NCBI GenBank assembly: GCA_963811225.1
Contig: CAWEQO010000002.1
Span: 770,318 to 834,317, forward strand
Length of the DNA: 64,000 bases
From: CAWEQO01 sp963811225
Lineage (GTDB): Bacteria > Chloroflexota > Anaerolineae > Anaerolineales > Anaerolineaceae
Direction: 5' to 3'
Position 1 is the stretch's first letter. Each line of letters starts with the position of its first letter. A program made the position numbers and the translations under genes. The notes beneath the pieces were generated by a model that was not told where the DNA came from, ran no database searches, and was given only the letters and a program-made list of their open reading frames with translations. Positions 1 to 7,809 of the stretch are shown piece by piece.

Positions 1-222
1 GGCATCCCGGCCGGGGTGGCGGTCAACCGGGGGAGCAATCCCTACCCGCCGCTGGAAGCGTTCTGCAGCGAGAGCCACCTGCCCATGCTGCTGCGCATCC
101 CCTTCGACCGCCGCATCGCTGCGGGTCTGGCGCAGGGCCAGACACTGGTGGAGATCGAGCCGGAGTATGCAGGCGTGTTGCGGAGCTTGCTGGAGTGGAT
201 ACGGGCAGGCCTGGTCAACTGA
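1..222 (+). CDS. MinD/ParA-superfamily P-loop ATPase, C-terminal part
   Basis: Only the last ~73 residues lie in the window; the reading frame is open from base 1. The segment (AVNRGSN..., then LLRIPFDRRIAAGLAQGQ, then a short C-terminal helix) matches the end of MinD-superfamily ATPases that carry an inserted ferredoxin domain, the family of the next gene. In that gene the corresponding stretch reads 'GEIPFDESIPQAMLQG'. The two are therefore tandem paralogues, as often seen for this family. Walker A and any Fe-S cysteines would lie upstream, outside the window. Function of these ATPases is thought to be metal or Fe-S handling, but is not established. Confidence 0.75.
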   Translation, partial: GIPAGVAVNRGSNPYPPLEAFCSESHLPMLLRIPFDRRIAAGLAQGQTLVEIEPEYAGVLRSLLEWIRAGLVN

Positions 223-235
223 AAGGAATGAGCGT

Positions 236-274
236 ATGCCCCAACTGGAAAAAGGTGGCAAGTGGGTGCAATAA
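236..274 (+). pseudogene. possible start-codon remnant of a small AbrB-like gene
   Basis: A 12-codon ORF reads MPQLEKGGKWVQ and stops. From memory, 'MPxLEKGGKxVFGW' is the usual start of a small AbrB/SpoVT-like protein family. The ORF runs straight into the GTG start of the next gene, as if a deletion removed the rest and fused the junction. It overlaps that gene in another frame. It could be coincidence; confidence is low. Confidence 0.22.
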
Positions 275-1191
275 AGCAGCTGGTGATCCTCAGCGGCAAG
301 GGCGGCACCGGCAAGACCAGCCTGAGCGCAGCTTTTGCACACCTGGCCGGAAGTCAGGGGTCATGCGTTAGCGCGGCGTTTGTCGACGCGGATGTGGATG
401 CGGCTAACCTTAGCCTGGTGCTGCAGCCCGATCCGGCAGAGTCCCATCAATTCTGGGGCGGATCACAGGCGCATATCCAGGCGGAACGCTGCAGCAGCTG
501 TGGGGCTTGCGTTTCCGTCTGCCGCTTCGATGCGATTATCCCGGCGCAAGAACCCCTTGCCGCTTATCAGATTAACTCGCTGGCCTGCGAAGGCTGCGCG
601 GCCTGCCGGTATGCCTGCCCGAACGAGGCCATTCAAATGGTTCCACAGCAGGATGGGCACTGGTTTCGCTCGCAGACGCCGTATGGGGTGTTGTTCCACG
701 CCGAGCTGTTTGCCGGGAAAGAGAACTCCGGCAAGCTGGTGACGCTCGTCAAACAGCAGGCCCGCTTGTGGGCTGAGGATGAAAGCCTGCCACTGGTGAT
801 CGTGGATGGGCCTCCGGGGATCGGCTGTCCGGTCATTTCGGCCTGCTCCGGCGCCGAGCTGGGTCTGATCGTGACCGAGCCGGGGCTGGCGGGGCTGCAC
901 GACCTGCAGCGCGCTTTAGGAACCTTACAGCACTTCCGCATCCCGACGGTGGTCTGCATCAACAAAGCCGATTTGTATTCACAAGGCGCTCAACAGATCC
1001 GCGAGTTTGCTGCCCAGGAGAACGTCGAAGTCCTGGGCGAAATCCCATTCGATGAGAGCATCCCCCAGGCGATGCTGCAGGGTGCACCGGTTACCCAAGC
1101 GTTTCCCCATTCGCCCGCAGCCAATGCGATCCGCAAAGTCTGGGAGCAGGCGCTTGTGGGGCTGTTCCCAGAGAAAGTGCAGGCGCCATGA
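262..1191 (+). CDS. MinD-superfamily P-loop ATPase with inserted 2x[4Fe-4S] ferredoxin domain
   Basis: 309 aa, GTG start after an AAAGGTGG ribosome-binding site. A deviant Walker A (GKGGTGKTSL) sits at residues ~12-21. Residues ~78-120 hold two ferredoxin motifs, CSSCGACVSVC and CEGCAACRYAC, each followed by a proline- or arginine-rich turn as in bacterial [4Fe-4S] ferredoxins. The switch II-like motif DGPPGIGCPV is at ~178-187 and an NKAD base-recognition motif near 235. It is a cytoplasmic ATPase predicted to carry two Fe-S clusters. It is a tandem paralogue of the partial gene before it and overlaps the MIP18-like gene by 4 bp (ATGA), which supports translational coupling and a shared role in Fe-S cluster or metal-cofactor delivery. 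That role is inference. Confidence 0.9.
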   Translation: MGAIKQLVILSGKGGTGKTSLSAAFAHLAGSQGSCVSAAFVDADVDAANLSLVLQPDPAESHQFWGGSQAHIQAERCSSCGACVSVCRFDAIIPAQEPLAAYQINSLACEGCAACRYACPNEAIQMVPQQDGHWFRSQTPYGVLFHAELFAGKENSGKLVTLVKQQARLWAEDESLPLVIVDGPPGIGCPVISACSGAELGLIVTEPGLAGLHDLQRALGTLQHFRIPTVVCINKADLYSQGAQQIREFAAQENVEVLGEIPFDESIPQAMLQGAPVTQAFPHSPAANAIRKVWEQALVGLFPEKVQAP

Positions 1192-1490
1192 ATTCGGGTG
1201 AACTTCAAAAAGCGGTGGTTGAAAAGCTGATGGGCGTAATCGACCCCGAGACCGGCGCAGACGTGGTCTGCATGCGGCTGGTGCAAGACATTCAGGTCGA
1301 CGCTGAAGGCAAAATTAGCTATACCTTCCGACCATCCTCGCCGCTGTGTCCGATCGCCGTGCCGCTGGCATTGGCGATCATTCAGGCGGTCCAGGAGGTG
1401 CCGGGTATTTCCGGACAGCAAGTCACAGTCGTGGACTACGTCCAGGCCGATGACTTGAATGCGGTTTTGCGAACCATCTTGGAAGGCTGA
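1188..1490 (+). CDS. MIP18/DUF59-family Fe-S cluster assembly protein
   Basis: 100 aa. The fold is the MIP18/DUF59 (SufT-like) type: an N-terminal VIDPETG-like turn (residues 17-23), a central SSPLCPIAVPLA segment with the single conserved-position cysteine, and a C-terminal beta-alpha unit. These small proteins act in maturation or transfer of Fe-S clusters in the cytoplasm. The start codon overlaps the stop of the ferredoxin-ATPase gene, so the two are coupled. The next gene encodes the molybdopterin subunit of an Fe-S/Mo hydroxylase family, a plausible client, although that subunit itself binds no cluster. Confidence 0.85.
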   Translation: MNSGELQKAVVEKLMGVIDPETGADVVCMRLVQDIQVDAEGKISYTFRPSSPLCPIAVPLALAIIQAVQEVPGISGQQVTVVDYVQADDLNAVLRTILEG

Positions 1491-1559
1491 TGGCGATTCA
1501 AGCACCCTCCCATACCATAAATGGATTAGAATATCAGACAAACCATCAGATTGGACAAG

Positions 1560-3785
1560 ATGAATATGAACTATATTGGCAAGTCTGTGCCGAGAATCGA
1601 CGCCGAATCGAAAGTCAAAGGAGAAGCTGTCTTCGCCTCTGACATGATCATGCCGGGGCAGGCCTATATGAAAATGCTCATGTCCCATAGGCCGCATGCC
1701 ATCGTCCGCCGGGTAGACACCTCGAAGGCTGAGGCCTTGCCAGGCGTTCTCACCGTGCTGACCTCACTGGATGTAGCCTGCAATGAGTTCGGCTATTACA
1801 GCTACGACCAGCCGGTGCTGTGCGGGCCCAGCGCGAAACCCTATGCCGACCGGGTCCGTTTTGTGGGCGACCGGGTGGCCGCCGTGGTTGCGGAGACGGA
1901 AGCGATCGCCGCGAAAGCGTGCAGCCTGATCGAAGTGGAGTACGAAGATTTACCGGTGGTGTGCGACGTGGAAGAGGCCATTCAGGCGCATGCGCCCGTG
2001 CTTCACCCAGACGCAGGTAGCAACGCCTTCGGACATCACAAGCTGTACAACGGCGACGTGGAGGCCGGTTTTGCCCAGGCAGACGTGATTGTCGAGTCGG
2101 TGCTGAACACCCCCGCGCAGGAGCACGCTTACCTGCAAACCGAGTCCGGGCTGGCCTACATGGATGAAGAAGGCCGGATTGCGGTCATCACCACCGGGCA
2201 GTGGGGCGCAAAGGACCGCAAACAGATGGCCCACGCCCTGGGGCTGGAGGAGGACCAGGTGCGGGTGATCTACCCGATGACCGGGGGAGCGTTCGGCGGG
2301 CGCGAGGACATTTCGGTGCAGATCATCGTGGCGCTGGCAGCGCTGAAGCTGCAGCGGATGGGCAGCCCACGCCCGGTCAAGGTGGTGTGGAGCCGGGAGG
2401 AGTCGATCCTGGGGCACTGCAAGCGACACCCCTTCCGCATCTTCACCCGGTGGGGCGCGACGAAAGACGGCAAGATTGTGGCCGCAGAAGTGAAAATGCT
2501 GGCGGACGGCGGCGCGTATAAATTCACCACAAGCATTGTGACCAGCAACGCTGTGCTCAACTCCTTGGGGCCGTATGAGATCCCCAACGTGCGCGTGGAC
2601 GCTTATGATGTGTACACCAACAACGTACCGCGCGGCGCGTTCCGCGGTTTCGGCGGCCCTCAGGCGGTGTACTGCGCCGAGCAGATGGTGAACAAGCTGG
2701 CGGAGGCGCTGGACATGGACCCGGTCGAGCTGCGCATGCGCAACCTGGCCAGGGAAGGCTCGCTGCAGACCACGGGCGCACCTTACCCGCCGGGCGTGAC
2801 GATCCGCGAGGTCACCCAGGCTTGCGCGGAAGGCGCAGGTTGGAGCGATAAGGCCGGCGGCTGGGCGCTGGCGCAGCCGCGCTTGAAGGTTGACCCGCAG
2901 CAGCCGCACCTGCGCCGCGGGCTGGGGCTGGCTTGCGCCCATAAGAACGTTGGCTTTTCCTTCGGCTACCCGGAAAGCTGCACGGTCGGGATCGATCTGC
3001 ATGGTGAAGCGGAGATCGAGCGGGCGGTGATCCGGCACGGAGCCAGCGAGGTGGGCATGGGCGCGCACACGGTGATCACCCAGATGGCTGCGGAGGCGTT
3101 AGGCCTGTCAATGGAACAGATCGAACTGGTTTCGACCGATACCGCAAAGGTGAAAAACTCGGGCTCGGTCTCGGCCTCGCGCATGACCTTCTTTATCGGC
3201 AACGCCCTCAAAGAGGGCGCCGAAAAGGCCCTGGCGATGTGGGCGAACGAAGAGCGGCCCGTGCGCCTGGATCATACCTACCTGCCCCATCAGACCACCC
3301 TCCCTGACCCGGAGACCGGGCAGTGCGACCCCAACGTGGCGTATGCCTACACTACCCAGGCTGCCGAAGTGGTGGTCGATATGGAAACCGGGCAGGTGAA
3401 GGTGGAGAAGGTCTACTGTGCCATCGATGTGGGGAAGGCCATCAATCCCGGACTGGTTGAGGGGCAGATCCAGGGTGGGTTGGTGCAGTCGGTCGGCTAC
3501 GCCGTAATGGAGAACTTTGTGGAAAAGGACGGGCGGGTGCTGACCCCCAACCTGGCCACCTACCTGGTGCCCACCATTCAAGATATCCCGGATGAAATGA
3601 ACCTGATGATCCTGGAGATCCCCGACCCACGTGGACCGTGGGGGGCGCGCGGCCTGGGTGAGGTGATGAATATGTGCCTTACGCCGGCTGTCACCGCCGC
3701 AGTGCATGATGCCACCGGCGTATGGTTTGACCGTTTCCCGCTGGTGCCTGAAGAAGTGCTCAAGGGGATGACCGAAGTGGATTAA
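1560..3785 (+). CDS. xanthine dehydrogenase family protein, molybdopterin-binding subunit
   Basis: 741 aa, full length for the large subunit (~750 aa). An N-terminal aldehyde oxidase/xanthine dehydrogenase a/b hammerhead covers residues ~15-125. The molybdopterin-binding region has GGAFGGRED (~242-250), RGAFRGFGG (~357-365) and the C-terminal GARGLGE, whose glutamate is the catalytic base in the family. I chose the first ATG; an upstream TTG at 1551 is also open, and neither has a strong Shine-Dalgarno. The FAD and 2Fe-2S subunits that normally accompany it are not downstream, so they lie upstream of the window or elsewhere. Substrate (purine, aldehyde, aromatic or N-heterocycle) cannot be read from the sequence. 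Confidence 0.92.
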   Translation: MNMNYIGKSVPRIDAESKVKGEAVFASDMIMPGQAYMKMLMSHRPHAIVRRVDTSKAEALPGVLTVLTSLDVACNEFGYYSYDQPVLCGPSAKPYADRVRFVGDRVAAVVAETEAIAAKACSLIEVEYEDLPVVCDVEEAIQAHAPVLHPDAGSNAFGHHKLYNGDVEAGFAQADVIVESVLNTPAQEHAYLQTESGLAYMDEEGRIAVITTGQWGAKDRKQMAHALGLEEDQVRVIYPMTGGAFGGREDISVQIIVALAALKLQRMGSPRPVKVVWSREESILGHCKRHPFRIFTRWGATKDGKIVAAEVKMLADGGAYKFTTSIVTSNAVLNSLGPYEIPNVRVDAYDVYTNNVPRGAFRGFGGPQAVYCAEQMVNKLAEALDMDPVELRMRNLAREGSLQTTGAPYPPGVTIREVTQACAEGAGWSDKAGGWALAQPRLKVDPQQPHLRRGLGLACAHKNVGFSFGYPESCTVGIDLHGEAEIERAVIRHGASEVGMGAHTVITQMAAEALGLSMEQIELVSTDTAKVKNSGSVSASRMTFFIGNALKEGAEKALAMWANEERPVRLDHTYLPHQTTLPDPETGQCDPNVAYAYTTQAAEVVVDMETGQVKVEKVYCAIDVGKAINPGLVEGQIQGGLVQSVGYAVMENFVEKDGRVLTPNLATYLVPTIQDIPDEMNLMILEIPDPRGPWGARGLGEVMNMCLTPAVTAAVHDATGVWFDRFPLVPEEVLKGMTEVD

Positions 3786-3806
3786 ACCCTCCCCAAAAAT
3801 GGCTTC

Positions 3807-3835
3807 TTAACTCGGGATAGGATGCGTGATAGAAT
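3807..3835 (+). promoter_or_regulatory. sigma-70-type promoter
   Basis: TTAACT (-35) and TAGAAT (-10) separated by 17 bp, placing a start near 3842. It precedes the structured region upstream of rsgA and follows the stop of the dehydrogenase gene by 21 bp. Confidence 0.5.
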
Positions 3836-3841
3836 TTCGCC

Positions 3842-4150
3842 GTACTTAATCTTATTCTCACGAAAGGAACGCTGTTTGCAAAAGCATCAAGTTGCTGTGT
3901 TCGGACTCGATCGAGTTGCATAAGCGCGCCTTTGGATCGGAAGGATAGCCGCTTTTCTTGCGGTTCATTTTTCCAGTAATCTCAGAAGATGAATTTTCGG
4001 CCACGGGCGTGCATATGCCCGTGGCTTTCGCTTTCATTTGGCAGCCACCCGGACATCGGCGCTTTCGACATGCGCCGCCCGTCTAGCAAGGCCAAAATAG
4101 CAGGACAAATTCGCCAGCCACGGAATGAATTGTGGCTGGCTTTTTTATTT
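3842..4150 (+). ncRNA. candidate structured non-coding RNA or rsgA leader, family not recognised
   Basis: About 300 bases between a good promoter and an intrinsic terminator contain no convincing gene. They hold several hairpins: CCGC/GCGG near 3951-3963, CCACGGGC/GCCCGTGG at 4001-4024, CGGCGC/GCGCCG near 4057-4077, and the terminator stem at 4113-4140. rsgA begins 16 bases after the terminator stem-loop T-run and ribosome-binding site. This is either a stand-alone small RNA or an attenuated leader. I looked for tmRNA, RNase P, SRP RNA and known riboswitch cores by eye and matched none. Confidence 0.45.
4113..4146 (+). terminator. intrinsic terminator ahead of rsgA
   Basis: GCCAGCCAC/GTGGCTGGC stem (9 bp, perfect) followed by six T. 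It ends the candidate RNA and lies just before the rsgA ribosome-binding site, so it would also attenuate read-through into rsgA. Confidence 0.75.
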
Positions 4151-4165
4151 TCAGGAGAGTTTTCG

Positions 4166-5176
4166 TTGGATACGACCAGTACCCGATTAATGTATACCGG
4201 TATCGTTTGCCGCAAAACCGCCGGAGGTTATTCCGTGCAGGTTGACGACCGCAGGATTGAATGTGCGCTGTCGAATAAGCTGGCGCAGTGGGGGCAGGTT
4301 TCCAGGGCCGGAGTGGCCCCGAAGAAGCGCACTGCCCGCAAAGACAAACCGGTGGAACGTACAGACTCAGTGGCAGTCGGGGATGCAGTGCAGTTGATCG
4401 ACGCCCGGGATGGTTCCGGGATGATTGTAGACCGCTTGCCGAGGCGCAATCAGTTGTCCCGCCGTTCGGCGGCGCCGATGCCTTCGGCGCGCCCCTTCGA
4501 GCAGGTGATTGCAGCCAACGTCGATCGTGTCGTGCCTGTATTCGCCGCAGCGCAGCCGGAACCGAAATGGCACTTGCTGGACCGTTACCTGGTATCTGCA
4601 GAAGCTGCAGGACTGGCGGCCCTGATCTGCATCACGAAGAGTGACCTGATCCGGTCTGAAGAGGAGCGCCAAGGGCCGCTGCTCTCGAATGCCCTCCAGG
4701 TCTACCAGGAAATTGGTTACCCGCTGATCTTGACCAGCGCCCGGACCGGTGAAGGGCTGGATGAGCTCCGGCAGGCGCTGCAGGATGCGACATCTGTGCT
4801 GGTGGGGAAGTCTGGGGTGGGGAAGACTTCGCTGTTGAATGCGCTCCAACCCGACCTGGGTTTGCGGGTTAAGGAAGTCAACCCATATACAGGGAAAGGG
4901 AAGCACACCACCAGCCATGCCGAAATGTTCGCCCTGGAATTTGGCGGGGCCATCATCGACACCCCAGGCGTCCATGAATTCGGCTTACGGGACCTGGATG
5001 GGCTCGAACTGGCGGCCTGCTTCCCGGAAATGCGCCCATACCTTGGGCAGTGCAAATTTGGGCTGGACTGCCGCCACGACCAGGAACCCGGATGCGAGAT
5101 CCGGAATGCGGTCGTAGCAGGAAAGATCAGCCCGTACCGTTACAAGAGCTTGATGCGTTTGATGGTGGAACCATGA
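4166..5176 (+). CDS. rsgA: ribosome small subunit-dependent GTPase RsgA
   Basis: 336 aa from a TTG start preceded by AGGAG at 8 bp spacing. The frame stays open to 3989, but that extension would cross the terminator hairpin. Order of parts: OB-fold N-terminus (YTGIVCRKTAGGYSV), then a circularly permuted GTPase with G4 (TKSD, ~157-160) before G1 (GKSGVGKTS, ~213-221) and G3 (DTPG, ~265-268), then a zinc knuckle with CKFGLDCRH and a later Cys at ~295-312. RsgA assists late 30S subunit maturation and releases RbfA. The downstream RNHCP gene overlaps by 4 bp. Residues ~48-70 hold a lysine/arginine-rich insert (PKKRTARKDK) in the OB region. Confidence 0.97.
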   Translation: MDTTSTRLMYTGIVCRKTAGGYSVQVDDRRIECALSNKLAQWGQVSRAGVAPKKRTARKDKPVERTDSVAVGDAVQLIDARDGSGMIVDRLPRRNQLSRRSAAPMPSARPFEQVIAANVDRVVPVFAAAQPEPKWHLLDRYLVSAEAAGLAALICITKSDLIRSEEERQGPLLSNALQVYQEIGYPLILTSARTGEGLDELRQALQDATSVLVGKSGVGKTSLLNALQPDLGLRVKEVNPYTGKGKHTTSHAEMFALEFGGAIIDTPGVHEFGLRDLDGLELAACFPEMRPYLGQCKFGLDCRHDQEPGCEIRNAVVAGKISPYRYKSLMRLMVEP

Positions 5177-5649
5177 GTAGAAGCGAGATCTTAACCAGAA
5201 GATGGATAGAGTCCGAAGACGGATTCCGCTGCGTGCACTGCGGCGTCTACATCACCGGCGATGCGATGGTCTCCGGCGTCCAGAACCGCAACCACTGCCC
5301 GTACTGCTTGCGTTCCCGCCATCTCGATCTGTTCGAGGCGGGCGACCGCTTGTCGGCGTGCAAAGCCGAGATGAAACCGATCGGCTTGACTTGGAAGCGT
5401 TCTCGCAATAAGTACGCCCGCGCCGGGGGTGGCGAGTTGATGCTGATCCATCGATGTGAAGGCTGTGGGAAGATATCGATCAACCGGATCGCAGCAGACG
5501 ACGTGGCCGAGACGGTCCTGGAGGTTTTTGAGGCCTCCTTCAATTTGGCCGCCGACGTCCGCTCGTGCTTGACCCATCATGGCGTGCAAATCTTGCAGGC
5601 CAGCGAATACCCGCTTGTTTCCGGGCAGCTGCTGGGAACGATGGTTTGA
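5173..5649 (+). CDS. RNHCP domain-containing protein
   Basis: 158 aa. The diagnostic NRNHCPYC motif is at residues ~38-45, preceded by a CVHCG pair at ~21-25 and followed by RCEGCGK at ~96-102. Together these make zinc-ribbon-like cysteine pairs. The start ATG overlaps the rsgA stop (ATGA), which indicates coupled translation. The family is small, cytoplasmic and of unknown function; a nucleic-acid or ribosome link is suggested only by the rsgA pairing. Confidence 0.9.
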   Translation: MSRSEILTRRWIESEDGFRCVHCGVYITGDAMVSGVQNRNHCPYCLRSRHLDLFEAGDRLSACKAEMKPIGLTWKRSRNKYARAGGGELMLIHRCEGCGKISINRIAADDVAETVLEVFEASFNLAADVRSCLTHHGVQILQASEYPLVSGQLLGTMV

Positions 5650-5670
5650 AAGCCCGTGGCCTTTAAAGCC

Positions 5671-5712
5671 ACATGGGGAGCGCATCGATGCGCTCCCCAT
5701 GTGAGGTTTTTT
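5671..5712 (+). terminator. terminator built on a perfect 32-nt palindrome
   Basis: A perfect inverted repeat with 16-bp arms (5671-5702, beginning ACATGGGGAG) is followed by T6 at 5707-5712. A smaller GTGGC/GCCAC hairpin lies just before it. It separates the rsgA pair from the convergent TROVE gene and probably works mainly for the + strand. Confidence 0.8.
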
Positions 5713-5723
5713 ACGCGTTTGAC

Positions 5724-7346
5724 TTATTCTTCCACTTCACCCGCGCCCTGGCCCAATCGGCCCGTAATGAAGTCCGCGACGGCGGACGGGGTATTGGTGG
5801 AGAAGCCAACCACATCGAGCATTCCGGCGTCTTCCGGGTCGGCGATGGTGAAACCATTAGAGGTCATACCCACCACCACCAGCTTAGCCGGGATACCCGT
5901 CTTCATCCGATATTCGCGCAGCGCCTGCATCGGGTGTATCTGGCCGGCCCAGGTTTCGCTGTCCGTGTAAATTATGAACGCATCCACCGCCAGGTTGTGC
6001 CGGAGGGCGTCCAGCATCGGCAGGGCGCAGTCCGTCCCGCCGAACGGCAGGTTCGAAATGGCCCGGGTGGTCTTTTCCAGGCTCATGCCCTTGTGGACCG
6101 CCAGCGGGGTCATCCGGGTCGAAAAACCGCGCAGGATGACCTCATTTTCGGTGTTGACCGTGATCATGGCCAGCGCGGCCGAGGCCTCGCGCGGGGTCAG
6201 TCCGGGAATGCCCGAAACCGAACCCCGGGTCATGGAGCCGGAGACGTCCAGCGCCAGGTACAGGCGCTTGCCGGTCGGCGTTACATTCTCGAAGGTCATG
6301 GCAAACGCCCGGTTGAGCGCTTCAACGACCTCCGAAACCACCGCCCACTGGCCCGACCCGCGCATGCCGCGACCCTGCTGGTAGGTTACCAGGGCGGCCA
6401 GCGCCTGCAGAGGGTGGACCCGGCCGCGGCGCAGCGCCTGGCGGTCGGTGATGCGGGCGACCACCTCGGTCACTGCCGGCGCATCACGCACCAGCAGGCC
6501 AACCTTGCTCAGGTTGCCGAGGTTGCGCAGCAGCGCCGTGATGCCCAGGTTCGGCAGCAGCGCCCCCCAAACCACCGGCGAGGTCAGGTACTGGGTCGGG
6601 ATGACCTCGCGCGGCGCCCGGTAGCAGTGGATCAGCCCGACCACCTGGCTTTCGTTTTCAGCTCGCATGAGCTGCTCCAGCCCGGCGACTAACCCGGTCA
6701 GCGATTCGACCGGCACGTCTTCGGCCCCCACCGTCCAGCGATACAGCGCTTTGCGCGCCTCGCTGTCCGGCGTCGGGTGGGCCAGGCGCAGCAGGTCGCG
6801 GTGCGACCAGCCGTCGCGGTTCTGGTACTTGGCCAGCTGGAAGGCCAGCTGTTCGTCCGTCTTGGCGGTGTACCAGCTCCCGACCGCTTTGCGCAGCCCG
6901 CGGCCCCAACCACGCAGTCCGTCGACGTATGCGGCGAAGTGCAGCAGGTGGGTGCCGGTGCGAACCACACGCGGCAGGGCAGCCAGCGCCAGCCGGCGCG
7001 TTTCGTCGGCTTCCGTCGAGCAGGCCAGCGCCAGAGCGAAGATGGCCGGATCATTCTTGTAGGCCCGTCCGTTCTGCGAGACGTCCACAATCGTGTGGAC
7101 AAAGCGCTCGCCGTCCTCTGCCAGGCAGAGCAGGGCGTTCACTGCGTTGTCGCGGGTGAGGGTCTGCTCGCTGATGTAATAAGTGCCGCCTTCGGTGCCC
7201 AACACCAGGAAGCGCATCAGGCGCTGCCAGGGGTCGAGCTGCCAGGCGTAGCCGCCGGCCGAGTTCGGGGCCTGGTCGGAACCCGGGATCGGCGCGTACT
7301 GCGGCGTGTGCTTGCGGTTAAACAGGTTGTAGATCAGGTTTGTCAT
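5724..7346 (-). CDS. TROVE domain protein (Ro60/Rsr orthologue)
   Basis: 540 aa, ATG preceded by an AAAGGAGG site. The frame is open further upstream but that stretch is non-coding RNA. Residues ~15-340 form the TROVE HEAT-repeat ring (PWQRLMRFLVLG, TRDNAVNALLCL, a HRDLLRLAHP motif). Residues ~360-540 form a von Willebrand A domain with MIDAS motif DVSGSM (~366-371) and a later FGGTDCALPM threonine. Ro proteins bind the 3' ends of misfolded RNAs in the ring and Y RNAs on the outside; bacterial versions (Rsr) act with exoribonucleases such as PNPase and in stress survival. Immediately upstream on the same strand lie four Y-RNA-like elements and two tRNAs, which makes this a Ro-Y RNA locus. No RNA ligase (rtcB) or exonuclease gene is adjacent. 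Confidence 0.96.
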   Translation of the reverse strand: MTNLIYNLFNRKHTPQYAPIPGSDQAPNSAGGYAWQLDPWQRLMRFLVLGTEGGTYYISEQTLTRDNAVNALLCLAEDGERFVHTIVDVSQNGRAYKNDPAIFALALACSTEADETRRLALAALPRVVRTGTHLLHFAAYVDGLRGWGRGLRKAVGSWYTAKTDEQLAFQLAKYQNRDGWSHRDLLRLAHPTPDSEARKALYRWTVGAEDVPVESLTGLVAGLEQLMRAENESQVVGLIHCYRAPREVIPTQYLTSPVVWGALLPNLGITALLRNLGNLSKVGLLVRDAPAVTEVVARITDRQALRRGRVHPLQALAALVTYQQGRGMRGSGQWAVVSEVVEALNRAFAMTFENVTPTGKRLYLALDVSGSMTRGSVSGIPGLTPREASAALAMITVNTENEVILRGFSTRMTPLAVHKGMSLEKTTRAISNLPFGGTDCALPMLDALRHNLAVDAFIIYTDSETWAGQIHPMQALREYRMKTGIPAKLVVVGMTSNGFTIADPEDAGMLDVVGFSTNTPSAVADFITGRLGQGAGEVEE

Positions 7347-7382
7347 GGGTTCCTCCTTTCGACAAGAATGACAGAATAGACG

Positions 7383-7416
7383 GTGTGGAGCGCCGGGGTT
7401 ACCCGACGCTCCACAC
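7383..7416 (-). promoter_or_regulatory. strong hairpin in the TROVE leader
   Basis: GTGTGGAGCG/CGCTCCACAC, a 10-bp perfect stem extended by CGGG/CCCG, ends ~37 bases before the TROVE start. No T-run follows, so it is more likely a processing or stability element between the last Y RNA and the mRNA than a terminator. Confidence 0.5.
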
Positions 7417-7424
7417 CTGGACAA

Positions 7425-7552
7425 ATGCCGGGCAAAATCTGGGTGGGTGATTGGCACAGCCAGGGCCAACATTGGCTGCGACCAATTTGAGGGGCCAGAC
7501 CCTCGGGTGCCTTTCGGCGTATGGTGGTAACCCACGCCAATCGGCCCGGCAT
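7425..7552 (-). ncRNA. Y RNA, classical topology (element D)
   Basis: The ends pair through ATGCCGGGC/GCCCGGCAT (9 bp, bases 7544-7552 with 7425-7433). The 5' strand continues as an internal loop CGATTGGC and then GTGGGT, which pairs with ACCCAC from the 3' side; the 3' internal loop is CCAGATTTT. This stem, internal loop, stem, large loop plan is the Ro-binding plan of Y RNAs. The 3' strand 'TTTTGCCCGGC' parallels the CUUGACU strand of animal Y RNAs. The element lies between element B and the TROVE ribosome-binding site, 5 nt from B, so it is probably processed from a common precursor or ends at 7425. Confidence 0.6.
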
Positions 7553-7557
7553 TTTAG

Positions 7558-7646
7558 TGGGGCGGTCAGGATTCGAACCTGTATGCCAGATAACCGTCAA
7601 CCTTCGGCCCACTGATGGGCAAGCGCTGGAGACGGATTATTACCCC
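7558..7646 (-). ncRNA. Y RNA with tRNA-like T arm, strand-permuted (element B)
   Basis: The 3' end is tRNA-like: T arm CAGG-TTCGAAT-CCTG, then ...CGCCCC plus discriminator A. GGGGT at the 5' end pairs with it; there is no good D arm. The body holds CCGAAGGTTGACGGTTATCT, which matches human Y1 (from memory CCGAAGGUAGUGAGUUAUCU) at 16 of 20 positions. CCGTC pairs with GACGG and GCCCA with TGGGC. Here the strand equivalent to the Y RNA 3' strand (CCGTC...GCGCTTGCCCA) comes first and is joined to the 5'-type strand by a TCAG loop. The strand order is therefore the reverse of elements C and D. Confidence 0.65.
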
Positions 7647-7665
7647 GATATCTTCTGATTTATGA

Positions 7666-7803
7666 TAGGGCCAGTGGGAATCGGACCCACACCTACTCCT
7701 GAAAAGGGATAACCATCAACCAACGGCCCGAGACGAGCGCTTCGCTCGACGGGCAAAGAGCGGCGACGGGCGTTTTGTTGCTCTACCATTGAGCTATGGC
7801 CCT
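7666..7803 (-). ncRNA. YrlA-type tRNA-mimic Y RNA (element A)
   Basis: 138 nt. The ends form a perfect 7-bp acceptor stem (AGGGCCA/TGGCCCT) plus discriminator A. A normal D arm follows (T8 A9, GCTC-AATGGTA-GAGC), and a T arm GTGGG-TCCGATT-CCCAC, with C instead of T at position 55. In place of an anticodon arm there is an ~85-nt insert with CCGTC/GATGG and GCCCG/CGGGC stems around Y-type internal loops (...CTCTTT and CGTTGGTT), capped by a GAGCG-AAG-CGCTC hairpin. This is the architecture described for bacterial YrlA RNAs, which bind Ro/Rsr. tRNA end-processing enzymes would be expected to mature it. Confidence 0.75.
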
Positions 7804-7809
7804 AAGAAT

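Noticed and set aside
1950..3068. 372-codon open frame on the minus strand
   Set aside because: Antisense to the xanthine dehydrogenase family gene, composition of a shadow frame.
3842..4150. tmRNA, RNase P RNA, SRP RNA or 6S RNA identity for the rsgA leader RNA
   Set aside because: None of the conserved cores I know (tmRNA CCA end and tag, RNase P conserved regions, SRP GGAAGC core) is present; 6S cannot be judged by eye, so it stays unassigned.
7347..7535. Upstream extension of the TROVE reading frame to 603 aa
   Set aside because: The extension would translate through Y RNA element D and the leader hairpin; the ATG at 7346 has a perfect AAAGGAGG site.
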